The notes under the pieces: generated by a model | What the model saw: the letters and a program-made list of their open reading frames with translations, nothing else | The model's database searches: none | Told to the model about the DNA's origin: nothing | DNA from: Silvimonas amylolytica | Lineage (GTDB): Bacteria > Pseudomonadota > Gammaproteobacteria > Burkholderiales > Chitinibacteraceae | DNA length: 64,000 nt | Assembly: GCF_014645555.1 (NCBI RefSeq) | Contig: NZ_BMLY01000006.1 | Span: 62,001 to 126,000 of the forward strand | Direction of reading: 5' to 3' | Shown: positions 25,946 to 35,165 of the stretch, piece after piece | Layout: every line of letters begins with the position of its first letter | How positions within the stretch are numbered: the first letter of the stretch is position 1 | Made by a program: the position numbers and the translations under genes

Positions 25946-26851
25946 ATGACTTTCAATCGCTATACGTTGTTCCTGATCGTTTCCATGGCGCTGGTGGGCA
26001 GCAATGTCGGAATAGGCAAATCGATTGTCATGGTTGTGCCAGTGATGCTGTTTGCATTGCTGCGCTTTATAGTGGGCGTTGGCATTTTGTTGCCGCGTTA
26101 TCGCATCAGTCGCATGCGTCAGGTGAGTCGAAAACAGTGGTTTGGCCTGTTTTTGCAGGCACTGTTCGGGACGTTCCTGTTTACGCTGCTGATGCTGAGC
26201 GGCGTACAGCGCACTACCGCGCTGGCCGCGGGCGTGATTACCAGCACCATTCCTGCAGTCGTGCTGATTTTGTCCTGGATTTTTCTGCGTGAGCGTCTGG
26301 GCCATCGGGCCATCATTGCCGTTGGGCTCGCGGTGCTGGGCATGGTGATCATTAATGTGACGCGCGCCGGTAGCGGTGGGAGTGGTTCGCTGGCCGGCAA
26401 CCTGATGGTGGCAGGGGCCGTGGTCTGCGAATCGATCTACGTGATCCTCTCTCGCCGCCTCACCCAATCGCTGCCTGCGATTGATATTTGCGCCTATACG
26501 CATCTGATTGGTCTGATGCTGATGCTGCCACTCGGGGTGCCCGCGTTGATCCACTTTGATTTGACCAGTGTTGACCTTGGTACATGGCTGCTGGTGTTCT
26601 GGTATGGCCTTGCAGCCAGCGTGTTGTCGTTCTGGTTATGGATGAAGGGCATTCGCCATATTCCGGCACAAAAAGCCGGGGTATTTACGGCGGCGCTGCC
26701 CGTGGCGGCGGTGAGTTACGCCGTCTTGTTCCTGCATGAACAACCGATGCTGGCACATGCGGTTGCGCTGGTATGTGTGCTGGCGGCGATTTTCCTTGTC
26801 AGTTGGCAAGCACCGGAGTCCCCGGTCGCCAAAGCGCCACCTTTGGTCTGA
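25946..26851 (+). CDS. EamA/DMT-superfamily transporter
   Basis: This is a 301-residue membrane protein with about ten hydrophobic segments arranged as two EamA repeats. Family cues are MLFALLRFIVGVGILLP in the first repeat and YGLAASVLSFWLWMKGIRHIPAQKAGVFTAALPVAAV in the second. It is probably an exporter of amino acids or other metabolites, but the substrate is unknown. ATG 25946 is the first Met consistent with a membrane start; the open frame continues upstream through the livF terminator and is not credible. The gene stands alone. Confidence 0.85.
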   Translation: MTFNRYTLFLIVSMALVGSNVGIGKSIVMVVPVMLFALLRFIVGVGILLPRYRISRMRQVSRKQWFGLFLQALFGTFLFTLLMLSGVQRTTALAAGVITSTIPAVVLILSWIFLRERLGHRAIIAVGLAVLGMVIINVTRAGSGGSGSLAGNLMVAGAVVCESIYVILSRRLTQSLPAIDICAYTHLIGLMLMLPLGVPALIHFDLTSVDLGTWLLVFWYGLAASVLSFWLWMKGIRHIPAQKAGVFTAALPVAAVSYAVLFLHEQPMLAHAVALVCVLAAIFLVSWQAPESPVAKAPPLV

Positions 26852-26996
26852 ACCATGTGTGGGATAACCGCATCAGGGCGGCGCCGTATGGTCCCGTTTC
26901 AAACGAATGTTGTGTTTCAGGTGTTAAGATGATGTTCTGCATTGCGCCAGCAAAGGGCTGGCGTGGTGGTTCAATTCTTGTAAAACGCCTGATTGC

Positions 26997-27497
26997 ATGA
27001 ACACCAAGAAAAAATTCCGCGTTCTCTTCGTTTGCACCGGCAACATCTGCCGCAGCCCGACTGCTGACGGTGTCATGCGCCAACTGGTGCGCAAAGCTGG
27101 TCTGCAAGAGCGCGTGGATATCGACTCTGCTGGCACGGATGACTATCACGTCAGTGAGGCGCCGGATCGCCGTGCGCAACAGCATGCCCGCAAGCGTGGT
27201 TATGACTTGTCGTTTTTGCGCGCGCGCCAGGTGCATAAGCCCGATTTTTCGCAGTTCGACTTGATCCTGGCCATGGATAAAGGGCATTTCACCCGCCTGG
27301 AACGCCAGTGCCCGGCTGAGTATCGTGATCGCCTGAAGATGTTTCTGGATTTTGCCGCAGGGCAAGCAGGCAAGGATGTGCCTGATCCTTATTACGGTGG
27401 GCCGGATGGTTTCGAGCATGTGCTTGATCTGGTAGAGGCCGGCTGCGATGGGCTGGTCAAGCATATTGAACAAGTGCTGGCTGCGCCTCAGGAATGA
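26997..27497 (+). CDS. Low-molecular-weight protein-tyrosine phosphatase
   Basis: This is a 166-residue phosphatase with the P-loop VCTGNICRS (Cys13 nucleophile, Arg19) near the N-terminus and the general-acid loop VPDPYYGG near residue 127. In bacteria these enzymes often dephosphorylate BY-kinases in polysaccharide production or act on small aryl phosphates. No kinase or polysaccharide gene is nearby, so the partner is unknown. A strong terminator follows. Confidence 0.94.
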   Translation: MNTKKKFRVLFVCTGNICRSPTADGVMRQLVRKAGLQERVDIDSAGTDDYHVSEAPDRRAQQHARKRGYDLSFLRARQVHKPDFSQFDLILAMDKGHFTRLERQCPAEYRDRLKMFLDFAAGQAGKDVPDPYYGGPDGFEHVLDLVEAGCDGLVKHIEQVLAAPQE

Positions 27498-27552
27498 CAA
27501 CGCCTGCATTTCACCGGCCGGAAATCACGCCAGCCGGATCATGATCGGGTCA

Positions 27553-27589
27553 AAAAACAAAGCGGCGCTGAGTGTGCCGCTTTGTTTTT
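27553..27589 (+). terminator. Rho-independent terminator after the tyrosine phosphatase
   Basis: AAAAACAAAGCGGC / GCCGCTTTGTTTTT form a 14-bp perfect stem with a 9-base loop and terminal T-run. It lies 56 bases after the phosphatase stop. Confidence 0.93.
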
Positions 27590-27686
27590 GTGGCTGCATC
27601 GCAGTGACAGGCAGGTTTCACACAGACTGCCGACTGCGGCAATCCCCAGGTCGCGGGTACAAGTTGTAAGGTTGAACTGAAAGCTT

Positions 27687-27850
27687 GGCCGGAGTAAACT
27701 GCGCACCTTTTGGTCTTCAGGAAAGTATTTCCCGTTGATCGCGGCAGCACCTGAAAGTCGCTCGCAAAACGGATTGATCGCGCCGTATGGCCGTCAGCCT
27801 TTTTTGCCAGCGGCTTTGTTGCTGTTGCGGCCGGAAAATCAAACATGCTC
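27687..27850 (+). promoter_or_regulatory. Possible Mn-sensing leader (yybP-ykoY-like) before the TMEM165-type gene
   Basis: The 294-base gap between the terminator and the exporter gene has no gene. It begins a block with CCGGAGTAA (27689) and ends with AATCAAACATGCTC (27838-27850). These resemble the GGGGAGUA and AUCAACAUACUC strands of the yybP-ykoY Mn riboswitch, which often precedes this transporter family. GAGTA and TGCTC can pair. The 3' strand has an extra A and the internal helices are not convincing, so this is a weak call. Confidence 0.3.
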
Positions 27851-27883
27851 TTCGTTGAGGCGTTTTTCTGAACACACAAACAG

Positions 27884-28453
27884 ATGATTGACGCATTTCT
27901 CGTTTCCACCGGCGTGGTTGCCATCGCCGAGATGGGCGACAAAACCCAACTTCTGGCGCTGGTGCTTGCCGCGCGGTTCCGTAAACCGCTGCCCATCGTC
28001 GCGGGCATTTTTGCGGCCACTATTTTCAATCACTTCGCGGCTGGCTGGATCGGCGTGCTGCTGGCTGGTTTTATCTCGCACGAGGTCTTGCGCTGGGTAG
28101 TCGGTTTTGGCTTTCTGGCCATCGCCGCCTGGGCGCTGATTCCTGATCAATATGAAGAGGGCGAGAGCCCGATCAAGGCACATGGCGCGTTTATCGCCAC
28201 AGCGCTCACGTTTTTTCTTGCCGAAATGGGCGACAAAACGCAAATTGCCACGATTGCCCTTGCTGTTAAATACCAACCGTTGTGGCAGGTGATCGCCGGT
28301 ACCACACTGGGCATGTTGCTGGCTGATGTGCCAGCGGTATTTGTGGGTAAGTGGATCAGCGCTCGCATGCATGTATTGCGCTACGTCCGCTTTGTCGCCG
28401 CGGCGATTTTCGCCCTGATGGGCGCATTGGCTCTGTCCGGCGTGGGTGGTTAG
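27884..28453 (+). CDS. TMEM165/GDT1-family (UPF0016) cation exporter, probably Mn2+
   Basis: This is a 189-residue inner-membrane protein with six hydrophobic segments in two inverted repeats. Each repeat has the defining motif EMGDKTQ (residues 16-22 and about 113-119). Family members export manganese in Vibrio and transport Mn/Ca in eukaryotes, so manganese efflux is likely. ATG 27884 is the only good start. A possible Mn riboswitch upstream would fit this role. The gene seems monocistronic. Confidence 0.9.
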   Translation: MIDAFLVSTGVVAIAEMGDKTQLLALVLAARFRKPLPIVAGIFAATIFNHFAAGWIGVLLAGFISHEVLRWVVGFGFLAIAAWALIPDQYEEGESPIKAHGAFIATALTFFLAEMGDKTQIATIALAVKYQPLWQVIAGTTLGMLLADVPAVFVGKWISARMHVLRYVRFVAAAIFALMGALALSGVGG

Positions 28454-28685
28454 ACCACACCGGTTTCTGATCTGGCTCACAACGCATGGGCCGGACATGT
28501 TGTTGAACTTGCACTGACCTGGCTGTACGCATCGGAGAAACCGAAAGTAAAAAAATGGGATGGCGCAGTAGATGTTGTGCCCAACTGGCAAACACCATCT
28601 GGCAGGCGCTATAAACCATTATTCAATGAGCGTTTTTAACGCGACAAACATGTAGTCAGGATAATTTCAAACCGGGGAAAAAGAG

Positions 28686-29978
28686 ATGCTCGAAGCGTTC
28701 TTCAAACTCAAGGAACATGGTACCGACGTCCGGACCGAAGTTCTGGCAGGTTTCACCACCTTTTTGACGATGGCATACATCATCTTCGTCAATCCTTCCA
28801 TCCTGTCCATTACGGGCATGGACTTCAACGCCGTATTCGTGGCGACATGTATTGCCGCGGCCACCGGCTCGCTGGTCATGGGCCTTGTGGCCAATTACCC
28901 GATCGCGCTGGCGCCGGGCATGGGCCTGAACGCTTACTTCACCTTCACTGTGTGCAAGGGCATGGGTGTGCCCTGGCAAGTGGCGCTGGGTGCGGTGTTT
29001 ATCTCCGGTATCATTTTCCTGGTGGTGAGCCTCTTCAAGGTGCGTGAGGCAATCGTGAATGCGATTCCGCACTCGCTCAAGCTGGCCATTTCTGCCGGCG
29101 TGGGCATTTTCCTGGCCTTGATCGCCCTCAAGAGCGCAGGTGTTGTGGTGGGCTCGCCTGCAACGCTGGTGACGCTGGGTAACATCCACGCACCCACCAC
29201 GCTGCTGGCCGTGCTGGGTTTCTTCCTGATCGTGGCGCTGGAATACCGTCGTATTCCGGGCTCCATCATCATTTCTATCCTGGCCGTGACGGTGATCTCG
29301 GTCCTGATGGGTCTCTCCAAGTTCCTTGGTGTCATGTCCGCACCGCCGTCGATCGCTCCGACCTTCCTGCAAATGGATCTGCATGGCGCGCTGAACGCCG
29401 GCCTGCTGGGCGTGATCTTCGTGTTCTTCTTTGTGGATCTGTTTGATACCACTGGTACGCTGATCGGCGTGTCGCACCGCGCAGGCTTGCTGGATAAAGA
29501 TGGCAAGCTGCCGCGCCTGAAGCGCGCCCTGATGGCTGATAGCTCAGCCATTGTGGTTGGTTCTGTGCTGGGTACCTCGTCCACAACCGCTTATATTGAA
29601 TCTGCAGCGGGCACCGCCGTAGGTGGTCGTACTGGCCTGACTGCTGTGGTGGTGGCGATCCTGTTCCTGATTTCGCTGGTGTTCGCACCGCTGGCCAACT
29701 CGGTGCCGGCTTTCGCGACCGCTCCGGCGCTGTGCTATGTGGCTGTGCTGATGGCCCGTGGTCTGGCCGAGATCGAATGGAACGATCTGACCGAATCTGC
29801 CCCGGCAGTCATGACAGCGCTGGCTATTCCGTTTACTTACTCGATCGCAGACGGTATTGCGATCGGCTTTATCAGCTACGTGGCCATCAAGTTGCTGGCT
29901 GGCCGCCTGCGTGATCTGTCGCCCGCCGTGGTGGTAATCGCACTGTTGTGGCTGGTGAAATTTGCCTTCTTTGGCTGA
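28686..29978 (+). CDS. NCS2-family purine permease (AzgA/AdeP type)
   Basis: This is a 430-residue membrane transporter with about 12-14 hydrophobic segments. Diagnostic sequences are TEVLAGFTTFLTMAYIIFVNP at the start, ALAPGMGLNAYFTFTVC, and FFFVDLFDTTGTLIGVS, all of the AzgA-like branch that takes up adenine, guanine or hypoxanthine. It lies 21 bases before apt and then hpt, so it supplies purine bases to the two salvage phosphoribosyltransferases. Which base is preferred cannot be decided here. Confidence 0.92.
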   Translation: MLEAFFKLKEHGTDVRTEVLAGFTTFLTMAYIIFVNPSILSITGMDFNAVFVATCIAAATGSLVMGLVANYPIALAPGMGLNAYFTFTVCKGMGVPWQVALGAVFISGIIFLVVSLFKVREAIVNAIPHSLKLAISAGVGIFLALIALKSAGVVVGSPATLVTLGNIHAPTTLLAVLGFFLIVALEYRRIPGSIIISILAVTVISVLMGLSKFLGVMSAPPSIAPTFLQMDLHGALNAGLLGVIFVFFFVDLFDTTGTLIGVSHRAGLLDKDGKLPRLKRALMADSSAIVVGSVLGTSSTTAYIESAAGTAVGGRTGLTAVVVAILFLISLVFAPLANSVPAFATAPALCYVAVLMARGLAEIEWNDLTESAPAVMTALAIPFTYSIADGIAIGFISYVAIKLLAGRLRDLSPAVVVIALLWLVKFAFFG

Positions 29979-29999
29979 TCCACTTCAAGGTTTTCCAGG

Positions 30000-30548
30000 A
30001 TGAATGAACCGCTTTACGCCGACTATATCCAGTCGCATATCCGTACCGTGCCAGACTGGCCGCAGCCTGGTGTGATGTTTCGCGACATCACGCCGCTGCT
30101 CCAGGACCCCAAGCTCTTCCGGGTGCTGGTTGATACGTTTGTCCATCGGTATATGGATGCCAAGCTGGATGTGGTTGCAGGCGTAGATGCGCGTGGGTTC
30201 ATCCTGGGTGCCGTGGTGGCCTATGAACTGAATCTGGGTTTCGTGCCGATCCGCAAGAAAGGCAAGCTTCCCTATCTGACCGTGGCAGAGGAATACGAAC
30301 TGGAATACGGTTCGGCCACGGTCGAAATCCACACCGATGCCTGCAAGGCGGGCGATCGGGTTCTGTTGATCGACGATCTGGTGGCCACCGGCGGCACCAT
30401 GCTCGCGGCCTACAATCTGCTGCACCGCCTTGGCGCGACGGTGGTTGAAGGTGCGGCGATTGTCGATCTGCCAGAACTGGGCGGTTCCAAACTGATCCGG
30501 GATCAGGGTTTGCCGCTGTTTACCATTTGTGATTTTGCCGGACATTGA
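30000..30548 (+). CDS. apt: Adenine phosphoribosyltransferase
   Basis: Apt converts adenine and PRPP to AMP in purine salvage. The 182-residue protein has the start [22 protein letters not shown], the [11 protein letters not shown] segment and the PRPP-binding motif [14 protein letters not shown] at about residues 121-134. It follows the purine permease and overlaps or abuts hpt, forming an uptake-salvage operon. AGGA precedes the ATG. Confidence 0.96.
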   Translation: MNEPLYADYIQSHIRTVPDWPQPGVMFRDITPLLQDPKLFRVLVDTFVHRYMDAKLDVVAGVDARGFILGAVVAYELNLGFVPIRKKGKLPYLTVAEEYELEYGSATVEIHTDACKAGDRVLLIDDLVATGGTMLAAYNLLHRLGATVVEGAAIVDLPELGGSKLIRDQGLPLFTICDFAGH

Positions 30549-30562
30549 TCGGGGTATCGACC

Positions 30563-31117
30563 GTGACGCTTGAACTACCTGCAGCCAACACCATTATCGA
30601 CAACGCAGACTGCCTGCATACCGAACAGGAGGTCCTTGCTGCGATCGACCATATGGCTGCGCGCATTACGGACGCCATGTCCAGCAGCAACCCGATCGTT
30701 TACACGATCATGAACGGTGGCTTGATTGTTTCCGGGCATCTCTTGCCTAAACTGCGTTTTCCGCTGGAGTGCTCTTATCTGCACGCCAGCCGTTATCGCC
30801 ATGAGACCAGTGGCGGCCAGATCAACTGGCTGGTGCCGCCGCGTGACGACATGAAAGGCCGCACCATCCTGATCATTGACGATATTCTGGACGAGGGCCA
30901 CACCCTGGCCGCCGTGATTGAAGATTGTCTGAAGCGCGGCGCCAAGGAAGTGAAGGTGGCAGTGCTGGTCGACAAAAAGCATGATCGCAAGGCGCCGGGT
31001 GTCACGGCGGACTTTGTGGGTCTGGAAGTCGAAGACCGCTTCCTGTTTGGTTGCGGAATGGATTATCAGGGGTACTGGCGTAATACGCTGTGTATCTATG
31101 CAGTGAAGGGGCTGTAA
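30563..31117 (+). CDS. hpt: Hypoxanthine(-guanine) phosphoribosyltransferase
   Basis: This enzyme converts hypoxanthine or guanine and PRPP to IMP or GMP. The PRPP-binding motif ILIIDDILDEGHTL is near residue 108 and VYTIMNGGLIVSGHLLP gives the base-side loop. The DEGH variant is typical of proteobacterial enzymes. I prefer GTG 30563, which has CGGGG eight bases upstream and gives 184 residues. A TTG at 30545 overlapping the apt stop is an alternative. A terminator follows. Confidence 0.93.
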   Translation: MTLELPAANTIIDNADCLHTEQEVLAAIDHMAARITDAMSSSNPIVYTIMNGGLIVSGHLLPKLRFPLECSYLHASRYRHETSGGQINWLVPPRDDMKGRTILIIDDILDEGHTLAAVIEDCLKRGAKEVKVAVLVDKKHDRKAPGVTADFVGLEVEDRFLFGCGMDYQGYWRNTLCIYAVKGL

Positions 31118-31139
31118 GCCACCTGCTGTGTGCGTTACC

Positions 31140-31170
31140 AAAACCCGGTCTTGTGCCGGGTTTTGTGTTT
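31140..31170 (+). terminator. Rho-independent terminator after hpt
   Basis: AAAACCCGG / CCGGGTTTT form a 9-bp stem with a 7-base loop followed by GTGTTTTG. It ends the permease-apt-hpt operon 23 bases after the hpt stop. Confidence 0.85.
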
Positions 31171-31287
31171 TGTATCCGCGGGCCTGGCGTAGGCTGGATC
31201 ATGAATCCTGCTCATCCACTCATGCGCATAACGCCGCCAGAACGACCCGAAATCGGCTTCATGGTGCGGTAATAAACACGTAAACCA

Positions 31288-31296
31288 TGATAAAAT
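31288..31296 (+). promoter_or_regulatory. Extended -10 promoter element for glyA
   Basis: TGATAAAAT has the TGn extension and a TAAAAT hexamer, 37 bases before the glyA start. No good -35 is visible, which is tolerable for an extended -10 promoter. Confidence 0.45.
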
Positions 31297-31332
31297 CGCG
31301 AATTCTTCTGACACACACCTGGACTTGTCACG

Positions 31333-32580
31333 ATGTTCTCCCGATCCCTGACCATTGCCCAGTACGACCCCGCACTCGCCCAAGCCATGGCTGGCGAAGT
31401 GGTTCGTCAGCACGAACATATCGAGCTGATCGCCTCTGAAAACTACACCAGCCCGGCGGTGATGGAAGCCCAAGGCTCCCAACTGACCAACAAGTACGCT
31501 GAGGGTTACCCCGGCAAGCGTTTCTACGGTGGTTGCGAATATGTAGACGTGGTTGAGCAGCTGGCCATTGATCGTGTGAAAGAACTGTTTGGCGCTGAAT
31601 ACGCCAACGTGCAGCCGCATTCCGGCTCACAAGCCAACCAGGCTGTTTACTTCTCCATTCTGAAGCCGGGCGACACCGTCATGGGCATGAACCTGGGTCA
31701 CGGTGGTCACCTGACTCACGGGTCGCCGGCCAACCTGTCGGGCAAGCTGTTCAAGATTGTGCCCTACGGTCTGAACGAAAAAGAAGAAATCGACTACGAC
31801 GAGATGGAACGCATTGCCATCGAAGCCAAGCCGAAACTGATCATCGGCGGCGCTTCGGCTTATGCCCTGCGTTTTGACTGGGCCCGCATGGCCGAGATCG
31901 CCAAGAAGGTCGGCGCGTACTTCATGGTTGATATGGCGCACTACGCCGGCCTCGTGGCCGCTGGTGTTTATCCGAACCCGGTTCCGCATGCTGACTTCGT
32001 GACCTCGACCACCCACAAGACCCTGCGTGGTCCGCGTGGTGGCATCATCCTGGCCAAGGCTGAACACGAAAAGATGCTGAACTCCAACGTCTTCCCGACG
32101 CTGCAGGGTGGCCCGCTGATGCACGTCATCGCAGGTAAGGCCGTTGCGTTCAAGGAAGCGCTGACCCCCGAGTTCAAGGAATACCAGGCTCAGGTCATCA
32201 AGAACGCCCAGGCCATGGCCAAGACCCTGACCGAACGCGGTCTGCGCATCATCTCTGGCCGTACCGAGTCGCACGTGTTCCTCGTGGACCTGCGCCCGAA
32301 GGGTCTGACTGGCAAGGCCGCTGACGCTGTGCTGGGCAAGGCACATATCACCGTCAACAAGAACGCCATCCCGAATGATCCGGAAAGCCCGTTCGTGACT
32401 TCCGGTATCCGTATCGGCAGCCCGGCCATTACCACGCGCGGCTTCAAAGAAGCTGAAGCCGTTCAGGTTGCGCACCTGATCGCTGACGTGCTGGACAACC
32501 CGAACGATGAAGCCAACCTGGCGACCGTGGCGGAAAAGGTGAAAGCCCTGACCGCGCAGTTCCCGGTTTACGGCGCGTAA
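31333..32580 (+). CDS. glyA: Serine hydroxymethyltransferase
   Basis: GlyA interconverts serine and glycine while loading tetrahydrofolate with a one-carbon unit, using PLP. The 415-residue length is normal. The Schiff-base lysine is in [13 protein letters not shown] (about residue 230), and [12 protein letters not shown] and [18 protein letters not shown] are present near the N-terminus. Codon use looks highly biased, as in a strongly expressed gene. It is followed by a hairpin and then nrdR, which has its own ribosome site. Confidence 0.98.
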   Translation: MFSRSLTIAQYDPALAQAMAGEVVRQHEHIELIASENYTSPAVMEAQGSQLTNKYAEGYPGKRFYGGCEYVDVVEQLAIDRVKELFGAEYANVQPHSGSQANQAVYFSILKPGDTVMGMNLGHGGHLTHGSPANLSGKLFKIVPYGLNEKEEIDYDEMERIAIEAKPKLIIGGASAYALRFDWARMAEIAKKVGAYFMVDMAHYAGLVAAGVYPNPVPHADFVTSTTHKTLRGPRGGIILAKAEHEKMLNSNVFPTLQGGPLMHVIAGKAVAFKEALTPEFKEYQAQVIKNAQAMAKTLTERGLRIISGRTESHVFLVDLRPKGLTGKAADAVLGKAHITVNKNAIPNDPESPFVTSGIRIGSPAITTRGFKEAEAVQVAHLIADVLDNPNDEANLATVAEKVKALTAQFPVYGA

Positions 32581-32639
32581 TCAATGCGTTAAGTCCCGCG
32601 GGGGCACCCTTGACGGGTGTTGTGGCGGGCAAGGCAAAC

Positions 32640-32664
32640 AGGGTGGGGCATAGCTCCACCCTTT
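32640..32664 (+). terminator. Likely terminator after glyA
   Basis: AGGGTGG pairs with CCACCCT around a small loop, extendable by a G-T and a G-C pair, and is followed by TTTG. The T-run is short, so termination may be partial. Confidence 0.55.
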
Positions 32665-32792
32665 GCCATTTCATGATCTTTGATTAATCAGTCACAATAC
32701 GCTGCTTGAATCGTGTTCAACCGGCGGTATGTTTAGACATCGACTGGTTGTTTTTCGCCCGATCCGGGCTTGATCTTTGTCGGAGGCTTCTA

Positions 32793-33260
32793 GTGAAGTG
32801 TCCATTTTGTGGTTCCCCCGATACCCAGGTGGTTGATAGCCGGGTGTCTGATGAAGGCGATGTGGTCCGCCGCCGCCGCCGTTGCGCCGTCTGCGACAAA
32901 CGCTTCACCACCTTTGAAACCGCCGAAGTGCGCATGCCGCAGGTGGTCAAACAGAACGGCCAGCGCGCCGAATTCGATCGCGAAAAAATCCGCACCAGTT
33001 TCCATCGGGCGCTGCACAAGCGGCCGGTGCCCACGCATCTTGTCGACGAAGCCATCAGCCGTATCATCCAGAAAGTGCTGACTGTGGGTGAGCGTGAAAT
33101 CATGTCGCGCCAGATTGGCGAGATGGTGATGAACGAATTGGCACGTCTGGACAAGGTGGCTTATATCCGGTTCGCTTCCGTCTACCGTTCCTTCTCTGAT
33201 CTTGATGACTTCCGCGACGTGATCCGTGAAGTCAGCAAGGATCACAAGGCACAGCCGTGA
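32793..33260 (+). CDS. nrdR: Transcriptional repressor NrdR
   Basis: NrdR senses ATP and dATP and represses ribonucleotide reductase genes. The 155-residue protein has the zinc ribbon CPFC...CAVC (Cys3, Cys6, Cys31, Cys34) with the basic stretch VVRRRRRC. An ATP-cone follows ([16 protein letters not shown]). GTG 32793 is fixed by the zinc motif and by GGAGG at 32782-32786. Its stop overlaps the ribD start (GTGA). The nrdR-ribD linkage is common in proteobacteria. Confidence 0.96.
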   Translation: MKCPFCGSPDTQVVDSRVSDEGDVVRRRRRCAVCDKRFTTFETAEVRMPQVVKQNGQRAEFDREKIRTSFHRALHKRPVPTHLVDEAISRIIQKVLTVGEREIMSRQIGEMVMNELARLDKVAYIRFASVYRSFSDLDDFRDVIREVSKDHKAQP

Positions 33261-34369
33261 TCTGGTCTGCCGATGATCTTGTCTTCATGCAGCGTGCGCT
33301 CAAGCAGGCTGCGCGCGGGCAATATTACGCGCCGCCTAATCCCAGTGTGGGTTGTGTGCTGGTGCGCGATGGCGAGGTCGTGGGTGAAGGGCATAGCCAG
33401 CCCGCTGGTCACGCCCATGCCGAAATCATGGCATTGCGCATGGCGGGTGAACGCGCTGCTGGCGCTACAGCGTACGTGACCCTGGAACCCTGCAGCCACC
33501 ACGGGCGCACACCACCGTGTGCTGATGCACTGGTGAAAGCAGGCGTTGCACGGGTCGTGGCAGCCCTGCGTGACCCCAATCCGCTGGTGGCGGGGCAGGG
33601 CCTGGCCCGTCTGCGTGCGGCAGGTGTGGATGTCGCGCACGGATTGCTGGCCAAAGAAGCCGCTGATCATCACCGTGGTTTTCTAAGCCGCATGATCAGG
33701 CAGCGGCCATGGTTGCGACTCAAGATTGCAACATCGCTGGATGGTCGCACCGCGCTGCAAAACGGCCAGTCGCAGTGGATCACCGGTCCGCAAGCACGCG
33801 CAGATGTGCAGCGCCTGCGTGCGCGTTCCAGTGCCATGCTGACCGGTATTGGTACGGTGTTGGCCGATGACGCGCAACTCACGGCACGTGATATTGATAT
33901 TGGCCGTCCGTTACTGCGGGTGGTGGTCGATAGCCGTTTGCGCATGCCGCCTACCGCCAGAATGTTGCAAACGCCAGGTGTGTTGATCGCCACGGCATAT
34001 GCTGAGGAAAGCCGGGCGAAAAAGCTGACCGATGCCGGGGCCGAGATTTTGGTGTGCCCGGATTCAGCAGGGCAAGTAGACGTCGCTCATCTGGTGCATG
34101 AACTCGGCCAGCGTGGCTGCAACGAAGTCACGGTTGAAGCCGGAGCCAGCCTGAATGGCGCATTGTTGCGGGCAGGCCTCGTGGACGAACTGGTGCTTTA
34201 TCAGGCGCCTATTCTGATTGGTGACTCGGCGCGCGGTACCGCCTGGCTAGAACTGGACGACCTGGCGAACAAGCATGCACCCGTGGTGCGGGAGCGGCGC
34301 ATGGTGGGTGATGACCTGCGCTGGGACTTGCGATTCACTGATTCGGCTCTATTTGTCACGCAGGAGTAG
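33257..34369 (+). CDS. ribD: Bifunctional riboflavin biosynthesis deaminase/reductase RibD
   Basis: RibD carries out the deamination and side-chain reduction steps after GTP cyclohydrolase II. The 370-residue protein has an N-terminal deaminase with HAEIMAL and [11 protein letters not shown] zinc motifs (about residues 52-92). The C-terminal reductase has [17 protein letters not shown] and [11 protein letters not shown]. The start is GTG 33257, overlapping the nrdR stop. It begins a ribD-(small zinc protein)-ribE-ribB-ribH run. Confidence 0.95.
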   Translation: MIWSADDLVFMQRALKQAARGQYYAPPNPSVGCVLVRDGEVVGEGHSQPAGHAHAEIMALRMAGERAAGATAYVTLEPCSHHGRTPPCADALVKAGVARVVAALRDPNPLVAGQGLARLRAAGVDVAHGLLAKEAADHHRGFLSRMIRQRPWLRLKIATSLDGRTALQNGQSQWITGPQARADVQRLRARSSAMLTGIGTVLADDAQLTARDIDIGRPLLRVVVDSRLRMPPTARMLQTPGVLIATAYAEESRAKKLTDAGAEILVCPDSAGQVDVAHLVHELGQRGCNEVTVEAGASLNGALLRAGLVDELVLYQAPILIGDSARGTAWLELDDLANKHAPVVRERRMVGDDLRWDLRFTDSALFVTQE

Positions 34370-34373
34370 CGAG

Positions 34374-34553
34374 ATGACGGACATCCAGAACGCCACCCCC
34401 TTATGCCCGGATTGCGGCAAGCCACTGGAAGAACTGGTGGCTTGCGGCGCTCGCGACTATTTCTGCAACAGTTGCAACGAACTCAAGTCCAAAACGCGCG
34501 TGCGTGAAGCAAACGCGGCGTTTTTCGCTGCCTCAAGCAAGGAAAATCACTGA
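34374..34553 (+). CDS. Short zinc-ribbon protein resembling the C-terminal half of YfgJ
   Basis: This is a 59-residue protein with LCPDCGKPLEELVACGARDYFCNSCNELKSKTRV. It closely resembles the second half of E. coli YfgJ but lacks that protein's first Cys pair. Four cysteines in two CxxC pairs could bind one zinc ion; a fifth sits between them. It is placed 4 bases after ribD and its stop is immediately before ribE, so it is translated within the riboflavin operon. No function is known. Confidence 0.75.
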   Translation: MTDIQNATPLCPDCGKPLEELVACGARDYFCNSCNELKSKTRVREANAAFFAASSKENH

Positions 34554-35165
34554 ATGTTTACCGGTATTGTTCAAGCCGTTGGCACCATCGAGAAAATCAC
34601 GCCGTTTGAAGGTGGGCTCACATTGACTGTGGCTGCGCCGGAGCTGGACATGTCCGACGTCGCGTTGGGCGACAGCATTTCGCACAACGGTGCGTGCATG
34701 ACCGTCATTGAACTCTCGGAAGGCCACCGTTACCGGATCGACGTTTCCAGCGAATCCCTGAGTGTGACCGTGGGGTTGGCCAATGAAGGCGGCAAGGTCA
34801 ACCTGGAAAAAGCCATGCGTTTGTCTGATCGCGTCGGTGGGCACCTGGTGTCCGGCCATGTGGATGGCGTGGGTAGCGTGGTGAGTTTTGACCCGGTGGG
34901 CGACAACCGCGAACTGATCGTCGAAGCACCAAAGGCGCTGGCGAAATACCTGGCCGCCAAAGGGTCCGTGGTTGTGAATGGTGTTTCGTTGACCACCAAC
35001 AAAGTGACGGATGCGGAGGGCGGTTGCCGTTTTTCCATCAATCTGATCCCGCACACGCTGGCGGTGACCACACTGGGTACCATTCAGGCGGGCGACAAGG
35101 TCAATCTGGAGATCGACCTGATTGCCCGTTACGTCGAACGCATGATGTCGCTGGAGCAAGCATAA
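34554..35165 (+). CDS. ribE: Riboflavin synthase, alpha subunit
   Basis: This enzyme dismutates two lumazines into riboflavin. The 203-residue protein starts with the family signature MFTGIVQAVGTIE and shows the expected internal duplication of two lumazine-binding domains. VSGHVDGVG in the first half and VNGVSLTTNKV in the second mark the repeats. The start directly abuts the zinc-ribbon gene and the stop abuts ribB. Confidence 0.96.
   Translation: MFTGIVQAVGTIEKITPFEGGLTLTVAAPELDMSDVALGDSISHNGACMTVIELSEGHRYRIDVSSESLSVTVGLANEGGKVNLEKAMRLSDRVGGHLVSGHVDGVGSVVSFDPVGDNRELIVEAPKALAKYLAAKGSVVVNGVSLTTNKVTDAEGGCRFSINLIPHTLAVTTLGTIQAGDKVNLEIDLIARYVERMMSLEQA

Noticed and set aside
28454-28685. Purine riboswitch ahead of the NCS2 permease
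   Set aside because: None of the conserved purine aptamer loop sequences is present, and this class is rare in proteobacteria.
31090-31272. 60-codon open frame between hpt and glyA
   Set aside because: It reads through the hpt terminator and lacks a start signal.
31171-31332. Folate or glycine riboswitch ahead of glyA
   Set aside because: The leader is short and shows only a promoter-like -10; no aptamer core is recognisable.
34300-34560. FMN riboswitch before ribE or ribB
   Set aside because: The rib genes are packed behind nrdR-ribD with gaps too short for an FMN aptamer, and no conserved RFN strands are visible.
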